Below, one piece after another: positions 12,713-23,159 of a stretch of 64,000 nucleotides of DNA (its first letter is position 1; each line of letters begins with the position of its first letter). Source of the stretch: Amoebophrya sp. A120 (lineage: Eukaryota; Sar; Dinophyceae; Syndiniales; Amoebophryaceae); the NCBI GenBank assembly GCA_905178155.1, contig CAJINV010000022.1, positions 703,073-767,072 of the forward strand, given 5' to 3'. A model generated the notes under the pieces. That model saw nothing but the letters and a program-made list of their open reading frames with translations. It had not been told where the DNA came from and searched no databases. A program made the position numbers and the translations under genes.

Positions 12713-13979
12713 GAAAAGTACGTACACGTGTTGCAAATGCGATTGGTATTGCATACCACGAGACCTGCAGATGCGACGCAGCTGGACAAACATTTCCAAA
12801 TAAAGGAAGGACGCAAGAAGAAGAACCACTGCGAAAAAATAATCACTGCAGAAGCAATGACAAAACGAAGCGCTAAACAATAAGAACCTAAATATAGATT
12901 CAACAAGATCGGCATTTGATTAATATTTGTAGCCGTTTGTCTTTGTCCAAGCACAGATGTAAAACGAAGAAATAACTTGTCTGAAGAGCAATTCAACGAA
13001 CGTGTAAACACTCCAAGTAGCGAAGATATTGGCACCGAAATGATAAACTGAAGAAAATTACGAGATGAACCGAAAACAAAATGAAGTGCGTGTGCGTCAT
13101 TATTACCTAGTAACCGTAGCGAAATCCTTAATATGACAAGAGCAGCAAGTATAATTTTCTATAGTTCGGTAGATTCACATGATCCCCGAAGTGAGGGTGG
13201 GTGGAAGTTCCATACGTGGTGGTAGAAGAGTCGTCGTGTTCATCCGAATTGCAACTTGTGTGTGACGAAGACTGGTATCAGCTGCAAGTATGTCTGGGTC
13301 AACATCTGGAAGAGTTGTGCAGAAGTTTGTCATGCAGCTCGTTCGCAACCCATGAGACTGAGGTCTGAAATGAAGGACCTAGCATGACAGATTTTCTCCA
13401 TGGTTAACAAAAGAAGTGGGCCCCCTGCTCTTTTGGGAATCATACAAACGAGATTTTTATGCGCCGCCCTTCAGAATGCTACAAAAGTTTGCACTTTTCT
13501 TCCAGACGTCGGAGGCAACATATTTGCAATCCATACGGGCATTCTGCTTCCTTCCGGCCGTTTTTTCCCCGCTTTGTTTGTTTGTTGTGGACGAAGACAA
13601 GCTGCTAAATAAAATGGTAAATGTGGATTGGTAAAGTTCCAACTCGTTCCAACTCTCTTCTTTTTTATCATCTACAGCATGATGTTATGTCTATGACCAC
13701 AAAGAAAATTGTTCCAGCGAAAATGATTTAGTGACAAGGTAAGATGACCTCCTTCTTGGTTCTTCGCTGTGAAACCACGACAAACACGATGCCTGTCCCA
13801 AGGCCCGCAGCGTCACTGGTCAAGATGGTGAAACAAGCGTCGTGAGCACCAGCACCGGTTCCGAAAACGATTAACGGCAACGGCCGAAACCGTTAGAAAT
13901 TCACGCTGGTACGACGGGAACCTGCGGCAGTTCTCCAAGGACTAAAATCCTCCCGACGCCATCCAAATCAAAAACGGCC
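12713..13979. other. Spacer after the CLU gene
   Basis: No gene could be read here. It contains one family A-like element (13276-13535, separate entry) and AT-richer sequence. The 3' end may be untranslated leader of the gene starting at 14153. Confidence 0.5.
13276..13535. mobile_element. Introner-like element, family A, worn
   Basis: The left TIR is interrupted (GTCTGGGTCAACATCTGGAA) and flanks ACTGG/CGGGC do not match. It has no obvious host exon, so it is probably an old or non-genic copy. Confidence 0.6.
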
Positions 13980-14131
13980 TATCCTGTGCAAAAGTTTCGT
14001 ACTCGTATTGCAGTCATGCATTTACAAATCCTTTTCTCAAGGTAAATCCGCATTACAAATTTTATTATTATTTCTCATGCTGAGGAAATTTGTAATGCAT
14101 TTATACGAATACGATACTTTTGCAGTTGATA
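13980..14131. mobile_element. Introner, family C
   Basis: TSD CGGCC/CGACC (one mismatch). It lies just upstream of the ATG at 14153, probably in the 5' leader. Confidence 0.85.
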
Positions 14132-14152
14132 CGACCCCAACGGCGACCAAAC

Positions 14153-16448
14153 ATGTTGCGGTTTCTCAAGGGCCTTTCCGGAGAGCCGGAGTACGTGCCT
14201 CTGCCAGCGGACTTCCAGCCCGTTACCTACACGAAAGACGAACAAAATCCTGGATCAGGTGAAATTTCTTTTTCAAAGTAGCACAATTTGTCTTGCATAA
14301 AATTTGTGATTCTTGTTTTGCATCATGACTCTGTCCTTGCATATCCTATTTTCAAGTGCTCCATGTGTGTTGCGTACCTGGGAAAAAAGATCAGCTGGCG
14401 CTCTGAATTGTACGAAAAAGCGCACTTTTGCAAGTTGTGCTCCGACATGCGTTGAGAAACCTCTCTTTTGGCTACCACAAATTCCAGGCGGACAAACGAG
14501 CGTATCGATGACGGTCAACACGTTCAAAGCGCTTCTCCTGCTGCACTTCCCGAAACGAGTCGCACCTGCTATGGACTGCAAAAGTATCGTACTCGTATAA
14601 ATGCAAATCTTGCATATGCATTGCAAATCTTTTATACTAAGGCAAATCCGCATGACAAATTCCATTTCTTATGCTAAGGAAATTTGTACTGCGCTTAATA
14701 CTAGTACGATACTTTTGCATTGCATACCTGCTTCTCTGCTACAAGTCTTACGGATCACCGAGGCCACGACCCCACCACAAGCCTCGCCAAGTTCTGGCAG
14801 CGGAGACCGTATCAGACGGAAAAATCCCCCCTCCCCACATCGAAAGGGAAGTCTGTGATGCTGTATTTGCGTACACAAATCAGCTTTGTCTTGCAGTAGA
14901 GCACTGCAGGCAGAAACAAAGCCCGCAAAGGGGTGGCTTGAGGTAGTCACTTAGCATGGCAGATGTCTGCCCCGTTGGCGCAGCAGCATTACAAATCGCC
15001 TGCGAAATGCGGCGGAAGCTCTGGCTTCGCTCTCTTGCAAGACAGACTCGATTTGTGGCCACAAATCAGCATCGCAAATTTTGAAAAGCGCGCCTCTTCG
15101 ATATGGGGAGGGGGGATTTTTGCTCACAATAGACCGGTCGAGCTTGCTAGAGGAGGGAGATTCGCTGCTACACAGTTCGCAAGGTGGCAGCCCGCAGAAT
15201 ATCGATGACAAAATTTGATGGTCGAGGCAGGTTTGTCATGCGTCGTGTTTACCTTATTTATTCCAAGCATTACACGATTCTTTTACTGGAGTTGTTGTAG
15301 CTGCAACACGACAAATTTGCTTTTGTCTTGTCGGATTCATTAGGGTAACTACATTGTAAACACGCATGACAAGCTTGGCCACGAACCCACAAATTTTCGC
15401 AACGATCGGACAAGCACGGAGTTTCGGCAGCAGTCCGCGGACCCCAGTATCAAAATGAAAAATTTCCCCTCCCCATACTGAAAAGACATACTTCTAAAGA
15501 TTTGTGATGCTGATTTGCGAACGCAAATCGTCTCTGTATTGCGAGAAGGCAAAGCCAGAGACTCCGCCAGGTTTTGCGGGAAATTTGTAATGCTGTATGG
15601 CGTGCAGAGGATAAGTCTCCCTTGCAACCAGGCGCCAACAACAAAAAGGCCCAGCCCGGGCATGGCATCTGCATGCAGTCCTCTACGGCAAGAAAATGCT
15701 GACTTGTGTACACAAGTCCTGCATCACAGACTTCCAATTTGATATGGGGAGGGGGGATTTTTCATTTTGATACCCAGCAGCTGTTGTTTCGGAAGAACTT
15801 CTAGAAGAGTATCGGACGGAAACTATTTTCAATCTCAGTATGGTACTATCAGGGGCTGATTTTTCCTTCAAAATGCAAAGAAAGAAAGTGAAACACAGTT
15901 CCACTATTTTGAATTCGAAACATCGAAAATTCAAATTATTATTATATGACTGCTCACGCATGACAAATAAGTACTGAGTCGAGGTTTCCGTGCGATAAAC
16001 CTGGCGAAGAAATGATCGACTTTGTGCTCCTTCCAACACCGACTACCGCTTCTGCAGCTCATGCTCCAAGCTGCTCGAAACCGTCTGCCGCCTCTGCAGA
16101 AGCGAGAACTACGGCAACCTCACCAGAAGCGGAGTGTAGCACCGCTATCGCCGATATATCCAGCGCAAACGTATTGTAGCCACGTCACTTGCAAAAGCAT
16201 TATCGCACGACCACGCTTTTTCGTTTTTTACGTCCAGGATCATAACAAGTTTTTCGGTTTTACCATTGTTATGGTCCTGCGAAGACTCATACTGGTACCG
16301 TAGCCGTATTTACAAGTAGTACTATAAATACTTTTGCAATTGCATAGCACCAGGAGACCAGCAAGACCACGACAGCCAGTTTTTCATCCGAGAGTGCAAC
16401 AGAACACAAGCAGGTACCACAGCCCGCGTCGAGCAAGTCATCTGTTAA
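14153..16448 (+). CDS. Unknown protein with disordered C-terminus
   Basis: I do not recognise this protein. ATG 14153 opens MLRFLKGLSGEPEYVPLPAD. A canonical GT-AG intron (14259-14487) is followed by exons 14488-14574, 14727-14804, 15132-15193, 15411-15442, 15773-15804, 15998-16140 and 16347-16448, separated by introners. The middle encodes F-K-A-L-L-L-L-H-F-P-K, the rest is Ser/Pro/Ala/Thr rich and looks disordered. The last exon is ambiguous. The 5-bp rule gives a stop at 16446, but another frame there (to TAA 16612) is also open and Ser/Thr rich. A different frame of 16013-16138 has a CxxC-x8-CxxC pattern, which I treat as chance. Confidence 0.55.
14580..14726. mobile_element. Introner, family C
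   Basis: TSD CCTGC exact, in the unknown gene starting at 14153. 147 bp. Confidence 0.92.
14810..15131. mobile_element. Introner, family B
   Basis: TSD GACCG exact. 322 bp. Confidence 0.92.
15199..15410. mobile_element. Introner, singleton, worn TIRs
   Basis: Flanks CAGAA/CAAGC. TIR similarity is weak (GACAAAATTTG against CAAATTTTCG). It is accepted because excision joins two open exons in frame. Confidence 0.6.
15448..15772. mobile_element. Introner, family B
   Basis: TSD CCCAG exact. Only 32 bp of exon lies between it and the preceding element. Confidence 0.92.
15810..15997. mobile_element. Introner, singleton (TATCGGACGGAAAC ends)
   Basis: The left end TATCGGACGGAAAC mirrors the right end GGTTTCCGTGCGATA. 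Flanks AAGAG/AACCT. The interior is AT-rich, unlike families A-C. Confidence 0.75.
16146..16346. mobile_element. Possible introner, singleton
   Basis: Ends TATC...GCATA with flanks ACCGC/GCACC. TIRs are not convincing. It decides how the 3' end of the gene at 14153 is read. Confidence 0.45.
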
Positions 16449-16782
16449 CACCCTGAAAAGTGAGGCCGCGACAACGGTGCAATCTGCTGAAAACTCCGCT
16501 GACTTAGTTCTAGTCCCAGCGTCGGCGGCTGCGGTCCCACCCGGCTTTCCAACGGGAGTCTCACCTGGCGCGGCAAAAACAAAGGACGACGATAGGCCAA
16601 CCGATAACTAAGAAAATGAACGAGTAGGTGGCAAGAGCTGCCTCAGCATCGATTTGTTCTTGTCACTGACTGTATGGCATAGATATCTTTGCATACAACT
16701 CGATCCTTTTCCTTTTCGTAAAGCCTGATATACTGTCTGACTCTGGTAAAACTGCTCGCAGTGGTCTGTAAAGTACAAATCG

Positions 16783-17960
16783 ATGACATTGCAATTGCAT
16801 ACGACGAAGGTGGCGACGGTTCGGGTGGTGGAGCAGAGCGTCGGACCCGGGTTCTTTCCAGATGCGTCTCCTGCTACAGGTTACAACCTGAAACCAGGTG
16901 ACTTCCTACCCCTGATGTCCGAAAAGTTTGATCTCGACGATGAAGATGCCTATGAGGATTTTCTTTTGCTGTTCCAAGACCACCTTGCCCGCTTGCCGGA
17001 ATGGCTCTACGTCGAACAGTTTCGCGAACACCTGCTCTACCGCACCGACAGCAGCATAAGAAGGGTTGCTTATGGTTTTCTGTGTGTCAACAGTAATACA
17101 GGAAAATTTGACGCTGAGGCGCTCATTCCATACACAGTCGCGCGGATAACAGCATGGGAAGAGAGCTTCGACCTCGTGCCGGAGTTATATCGGGAAAGGA
17201 GGCCACTCTGGGCGAAAATCTACGAAGCAACCGAAGCGGTTCTGCGCGTGCTCAGCCATTGCCCGGAGGCCAGACGACGCGACGAAGCTGCCCGATCGTG
17301 CCCGAGTGGCCGGTGTGAACACTTTCACAACACAGATGGCAGTATTGACCCGGAGCGACTGCAGATAATGCAGGGAAAGTGGCAGTTGATGATGCAACTG
17401 CTTCTCCTGTCTCCGTCTGTTACTGGTTTTTGGCGCAGAGGGTTTTATAGGTGGGGCATAGGAGCACACCAACGACGATTCCTGTCTTTACCAGACATAG
17501 TCATGAGACAGCTGGGCGGTCCGGATGGATATCAAATATAGAAGAGTACACCAATACGTTTTTTGCCATGAGAGGTCTCGATGCAAAGCTGCGCTGCATT
17601 GCTCAACACAGAAGAGAGGGTCGTTTTATTGATCACTGAAAACACACCAGCACGTAACCACAATTCACAGTGCCGACATGGTTGTATTGGTTTGCTTCAA
17701 TGCGTGATGATGAAGTACTGGGGAACATATTGCCGAATTTTGAAGATCGTCACACGTGGCATCGCACCTACTACCTGTTTGAAACGGACTTGGCCGAAAT
17801 GTTGCGTATTGCTGACGACCACCAGTCCGAAGACGAGCGGGAAAGAGCTATCCTGGACGAATGCGAGAGGATTCTCGCTGCCGGAGGGCACTGTATCAGA
17901 TTTCTGAAAAAAAACCTTTGTGCATCCCGTGGCGGACAGTCACATGAACCAAGCCACTAG
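16783..17960 (+). CDS. Unknown protein with two very short canonical introns
   Basis: I do not recognise this protein. ATG 16783 begins a 222-codon first exon (acidic, W/Y/L rich; FDLDDEDAYEDFLLLFQDHL). Two GT-AG introns can be read: 17451-17494 (44 nt, pyrimidine tract before CCAG) and 17620-17670 (51 nt, ends TTCACAG). Removing both joins three open segments in frame, ending FLKKNLCASRGGQSHEPSH and TAG at 17958. No introner lies inside, unusual for this window. The start is uncertain because the first 17 bp (CATTGCAATTGCATA) resemble an element end; the next ATG is at 16916. Confidence 0.65.
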
Positions 17961-18070
17961 ACGCGATCCGCTTCGTCAGGCGCGCAGTGCTCCTGCTTGT
18001 CCACCTTGTGTATTTTTTCCCATTAAAGGCGGCAAACTGGGGATTAAGTTCCTTGCATTTGTTGGCAAGG

Positions 18071-18325
18071 TATCAACTGCAAAAATGTCTGGGTCTGGAA
18101 ACTTGTGATGCAAGTGAGGGAAAAAAATGCGCATACTGTAATGCACTGGCAAGCATGACAAGTTTTTCCGTGGTTCAAAGTTGCGTACTCCGCATGAGAA
18201 ACTGCGTTTTTGCATGACAGGCAAGAGAAGCCCTGCGCGGCCACGCAATACAGAGCTCAGAGTCATGCCGGACTAGCATGACAAATCCCGGAATCTTCCA
18301 GACCCAGACATTTTTGCGTTTGATA
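18071..18325. mobile_element. Introner, family A
   Basis: TSD CAAGG/CAATG (one mismatch). It lies between the genes at 16783 and 18438, possibly in the leader of the latter. Confidence 0.85.
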
Positions 18326-18437
18326 CAATGGAAGTTGGCCGCTGACTTCTTGCACCCCTAATGCCACGAATTTTCAGCGCGGTGTGTGTTCTCATGGAAA
18401 CAGCCTGAAGGGATTACGCGCAAAAGCTTTTGACTAG

Positions 18438-20267
18438 ATGATACTTCATCCAAACTACCAACCTGCTTCTCCGGTTCAGACAAGCGATCAAGAGCAGAGC
18501 AGCGCTGACGCACCAGATACCGACGTGGGAAAAGGCCGATGGGTGTTACGGTCTACGCGCTGTTGGACCGAGAGGACCTTCGCAGCAGACGGGCAAGGAG
18601 CAGCATCTTCCCGCGGACTGATGATTTGGACCCCAAAAGACCGTCACTTTTACTTTCCTTCGCAGGCAGGCAACAGTTGTGAATTCCTAGACCCTCAGTA
18701 CATTCTGCAGCGGTGGTTTATTTTTGAGGCAGAAGACAGAACTGCTTGCGCATTTCCCTGGGCGGTGTTTTTTCGAGTAGCACGAGCGTTCAGACTGCAA
18801 CTACACCACTGGGAGTTCCCCCTCTTTCCACGGACACTAGCACCGGTAGCCACCCCGTTCCGAATGGCCATGTTCCCACCACCTCAGTGGGCCCCATGGG
18901 GGAGAATTACCAACGCGGACGTGCCTCTCGGGTGTGCGGTTCCAGCTGGATTGGTTCCTCGCATCTTGGGATTCCTGCCCTGGCGGTTCTTCTCGAAGAG
19001 AAGCGAATACGAGCACCCATTCTCATTCAGCGACAAACGTGATGACAATGTGCGCAATTGGTCCTACCGCGATAATATTTTGCCGCTGCCTGAGTACCAG
19101 CGCGGAGTGTTTTTCGAACCGGTACCGGAAAGATCTGGAGAAGAAAATAATTGTCCGCCGAAAATAATCAACGTCAACCGAATCCTAGTTGCCTTGTTTG
19201 ACTTGATTACTACCCCCGCACCCGGATGTGACGCCGCATGCAGGACTGAAGAAGCCGGCATTGCTTTTCCATGTAAAGCAGCGGACCAACAGTCCCATGC
19301 CCAACGTCCGCCATTAGCATCTACTGCAGCACGGTGGATAAACAAGCACTCGCTCAACACCGTGAGCGTGAATTCGCTTGTAGATCTTGACCACGTCTTC
19401 TTCCCACGAACAGCGGGACAAACGTACACGGAAGAAGTGCGCCGCCTCCGGCGCGAAGCTCCTGTACATCACAGGTCGGCACTTGCTGATGACGATGACT
19501 ACCTCCGCAGAATCGGCGAAACATATGCCTTCGAAAAGCTATTTGAGCAGTACACCACCGTCAAAGCTTCTGCTGGGAAAGGCGACACGCAGGTGCTATT
19601 CGAAGTGTGTGACTTCTTCGCGCCGTCGTGGCCCGACGAGCTTCACAAGCTCATTGCGCTGTACAACTCCTGCAAGGAGCGGAACCAACCGCGCGAGAAT
19701 GACGATCCCCCCGACGGTGACGAAAACGTATCGCGAATGGGAACTGACTACATTCATTACCCTGAGCCCTCGTCCTGTAGTGCCGAGCCTGTCACAGCGC
19801 CAACACTAAGAACTCGAGGAAAACCGCTTCCAGTCATTGACAAATCAGCCCAGACCAACACCCGCGACGCCCGGCGCATGCTCTTCATCTGGCGGCACCA
19901 CCTGCAGCTGCTGAAGCCGAACGCGTGGACGATGTTGGATGTCGAGTTTTCCACCTTGCTCGCGCACGGCCGCTACGACTATCCTCTGCAAAATAAGTAT
20001 CGTACTCCTACCCGTATTGCAGTCATGCATTACAAATCTTTTACTTTTTCTTGAGGTAGTTCAGCATTACAAATTTTATTTCGCATGCTGAGGAAATTTG
20101 TAATGCATTTATTTTTATACGAGTACTACGATACTTTTGCAATGCATAACAGCGACTGCAGGGCAATTCTGGAAAAACAACGGGAAATCATGGCGAAGTA
20201 CCGAGGTGCTGCCGGGTCTGGCGTTGCGGGTCGGGCAAAGGTCAGTGCGTCTCCGCCGACGGCCTGA
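18438..20267 (+). CDS. Unknown ~550-aa protein
   Basis: The longest uninterrupted coding exon in the window (18438-19974), then an introner, then 20149-20267 ending in TGA. The start at 18438 is preceded directly by an in-frame TAG, so it is the true start of this exon. The protein is rich in W, F, P and R (FPWAVFFRVARAFRLQLHHW; ILGFLPWRFFSKRSEYEH) and ends with a basic helix (AILEKQREIMAKYR). No signal peptide or clear membrane span was seen and no family was recognised. Splicing with one TSD copy gives R-Y-S-D-C-R-A-I-L-E-K across the junction. Confidence 0.75.
19980..20148. mobile_element. Introner, family C
   Basis: Flanks ACGAC/ACAGC (3 of 5). It is the only introner in the long gene at 18438, near its 3' end. 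Confidence 0.85.
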
Positions 20268-20933
20268 CCCTGGGACTTGGCGGGGGACACAAGATCGCGC
20301 CGTAGAAGCGGTTAACGCTGGGATGAGGCGGAAGGTTTGCAGCAGAGCCGTCTTTTATGATTCGATAGCACGGTGTGGAAAACACAATGTTGAAGAGGTC
20401 GTTGATCATAGCTACGTGACGGGCCCCTGAGTTACATCGCATTCGCAAGGAGGTTTCGGCAAAATTATTTTCTCTCCAAGTAGCAAGAAAAGGAATAGGA
20501 GAACGGAACAACGAAAAAATACAGCGCTGGTGAGTAAACCTCCGCGAGGGGAGCACAGCCTCGTCAAATCACGAATTGAAGTGACTGCAGGATGCAAACG
20601 TCGCGTTCTTTTTCTTCCAGCTGCAAATTTTTGGTCAGCAATTCTGGTTGACTAGTTTTCGTCTCGGTTTCGTTGCGTTATGAGGCAGCCCGGCCCTGAC
20701 CGTGCCACACCAGTAGAGGCAACGACGATTTCATTCATTCGATAAATTGTGCAGTAAGTACCTTTCATTCAGTCGAAACATTTAGTGGCGAAATCGGAAT
20801 TGAGTGAAAATGTGTATGTGATGTTGTTCTTTTACATCGTGGCCCGTTTGGTGTAATATTTCGATCTTTCCCTCCGCCACTGATAACTTGTATATATTAT
20901 CTTTGGCCTACTAGTGTAAACTTGTGTGAAAAG
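20268..20933. other. Intergenic spacer
   Basis: No gene, introner or repeat seen. AT-rich towards 20900, just before the ATG at 20934. Confidence 0.5.
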
Positions 20934-22786
20934 ATGGCGCAACCGGAATTGTGTCTTGTCGTCAACGACGATGTGTTTGGGTTTTCGAAAGTGGGGACAT
21001 TTTCTCTCGGCAGCGACAGCAGCTGCTCCATGGTGGTGGAAGACCGTGCACCTAAGAAGCTAGTGGTCGTCGAAATAAAGGAGACTACAAGTAAACGCAA
21101 AAATAGCGCTCCTGCGGTCACGGTGACGCCCAGTTTGCCCGGTCACGGCGTCTGGTACAATGGAAAACGGCAAGAGACGCCCTTCGTCATCGAACTGAGC
21201 GAGACCTTCTTCTGCGGAGGGTTACCAGCGGGAGCGAAGCCGAAGAGCGACGACCCCGCTGGGCGGTACTACAAAATCACACTCGACCTCCAGGCTAACG
21301 CGGAAGCGAAAACCGCCGTCGTCACCGGTGACGATGACGACGCCCGGCAACTAATACGCACGGCAAAAATGTCTGGGTCTGGAAGGTTGGAACTTGTAAT
21401 GCTAGCTTTACATTCCTGGAAAATGAAAATCTGTATTGCATAACCAACAAAAGTCGCAGCCTCTTCTGTCATGCAAAGACGCAGTTTGTCATGCGGATTT
21501 CCTATGAAAAAGCGTTTTGGGAAGTTGTCATGCTGGGCTGCATTCGGAGTGTTTTCATCATGGACATTTCAGCATCACAAGTTTCCTGACCCAGACATAT
21601 TTGCATTTGATAACTAAGGGTGAGTGACGAGCTATCCAAAACACTGCCGTTGTTGCCCGAGTTGCAGACCGCGACTGACGATATGGCATTCTCAAACGTT
21701 ACATTTACAACTGTATACATGATTTGTCATGCAAAATTACCATCAACATCCACACGATGCTGCTGCTGCGCATGACAAATTTTTGAAGGGCTGAACAGTA
21801 CTGAAATATGTGCCGAACAATTTGTAATGCTAGAGGCGCAATCTAAATCTATGTCCTTTGACTTTTCGTTTTGCCATTCTTGCATTACAAATTAATGTAT
21901 ACAGTTAAGAGCGTGACGTTTGAGAACCCCATAGACGAAGAGCGAAAGGTGTACAGAGACGCGTGTCTGGAGGCCGCCCGGAGAGAGTACGAGCTGAGCT
22001 GCGCCGCAGGCCCCCAGCTCGGAATGGCGCTCATGGCGATATCAAATGTAAAAGTGTCTGGGTCTGGAAGGATGTAACCTGTGATGCGCATTTCAGAACA
22101 CACAAAAATCTCTCATGCATAGGTAGCAAAAGCTGCTCACTTTCTGTCACCAAAATGGGGGATTTGTCATGCGGGTTCGGCATTGCGTAAGCTTCTCGAA
22201 ACCTGTGATGCTAGCGCTCTCATGCCAGACCTTCTGTGTCATGCAGAAACAGCATGACTCTTCCAGACATAGACATTTTTGCATTTGATAGACGAAGGAG
22301 GCCGACCAAAGTAAGAACCTTGCTTTCGCAACCGCGACGCACTTCGTCAGGCCGAAGCTCCATGTCACGAAAACGGGCAAGATGATGCCCATCTTCGAGG
22401 ACAAGAAGCACAATCCCGGCGCCCGCGCCGCTGAGGATGTGGACGACGAAGATGAGGATGAACAAGATGGAGAACCGCGCGCGAAGAAACGAGACAGGAA
22501 GAAAACCCCCCAGGACAGCACACTCGCCACCAGCTCGAGTGCACCGATGGAAACCTCACCTGCGCCACCGTCTTCTAGCCCAGAGATCGATGTCCATATG
22601 AATGTGCGATTTTGGGAGGAATTACACGACCCCGTTTTCCAGGTCAAAGCGCCACAAGCCTTTTTTGACAAGCTGGAAGAGTTACTCCCCCAAGTAGTCG
22701 AGATCACGAAAGTCATGGACTACGATGATTCCGACCAGGAGGATCTGCCGATTTCATCTGGTACTTTTTATCTATCTAGGAAGGTA
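20934..22786 (+). CDS. FHA-like protein with acidic/basic linker
   Basis: Exons 20934-21349, 21613-21676, 21934-22034 and 22291 to about 22786. The N-terminal ~110 residues fit an FHA-type fold, a phosphothreonine-binding module. There is a GTFSLGSDSSCSMVVEDRAP block, then HGVWYNGKRQETPFVIELSE followed by C-G-G, in the order of the FHA GR...S, NG and L...G motifs. The usual Arg of GRS is replaced by S-D, so the call is tentative. The C-terminal part has an acidic run (DVDDEDEDEQDGEP), a basic run (RAKKRDRKKTP) and a Ser/Pro linker, typical of nuclear proteins. The 3' end is unclear because a worn family B element starts near 22789. Confidence 0.6.
21355..21612. mobile_element. Introner, family A
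   Basis: TSD ACTAA exact. The left end is TACGCACGG, a drifted TATCAAATG. FHA-like gene. Confidence 0.9.
21682..21933. mobile_element. Introner, family F
   Basis: TSD GACGA exact. Ends TATGGCATTCTCAAACG and CGTTTGAGAACCCCATA (rewritten + strand: GACGTTTGAGAACCCCATA). FHA-like gene. Confidence 0.92.
22040..22290. mobile_element. Introner, family A
   Basis: TSD GGCGA/GACGA (one mismatch). The right target lies at a sequence similar to that of the previous element. FHA-like gene. Confidence 0.88.
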
Positions 22787-22788
22787 CT

Positions 22789-23075
22789 TATAGGAAGGAT
22801 GTTGATCCCCCCTGCCAATATTACTTGGAACCAAAATTTGTGATGCTAATTCGTGGCCGCAACTCAGCTGTGTTTTGCAGACCGGGGAAAAAACTTCGGG
22901 TGCCATGTAGTGGTGTATTCTTCTAGGGCCGATCTGTCGTCATGCGTTTCCGCTGATGACAAAGGTGTTTGTCATGCTAAGTTGCTAGCCGGCTGCATCC
23001 CCAAATAGCTCTCGAGGATGCAGTAAAGACCTACCTTCTGGCTAGGACGGGAGTGGGGATCTTCTGTTTATTCAT
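22789..23075. mobile_element. Worn family B element
   Basis: The interior GATCCCCCCTGCC then TTTGTGATGC and CAACTCAGC, plus GGGAGTGGGGATC near the right, match family B. Ends are approximate and no TSD was found. Confidence 0.5.
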
Positions 23076-23159
23076 TTTTATTCATTGTGTTGATGACATA
23101 TGTTGCATGATGCTACTTGCAAATAGAAATACCCTGTATGTGATTCTTGTTCTTCTATG

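Noticed and set aside
16013-16138. RING-like CxxC-x8-CxxC pattern
   Set aside because: It lies in a frame that the 5-bp excision rule does not reach, lacks the His and first Cys pair, and ends at once in a stop.
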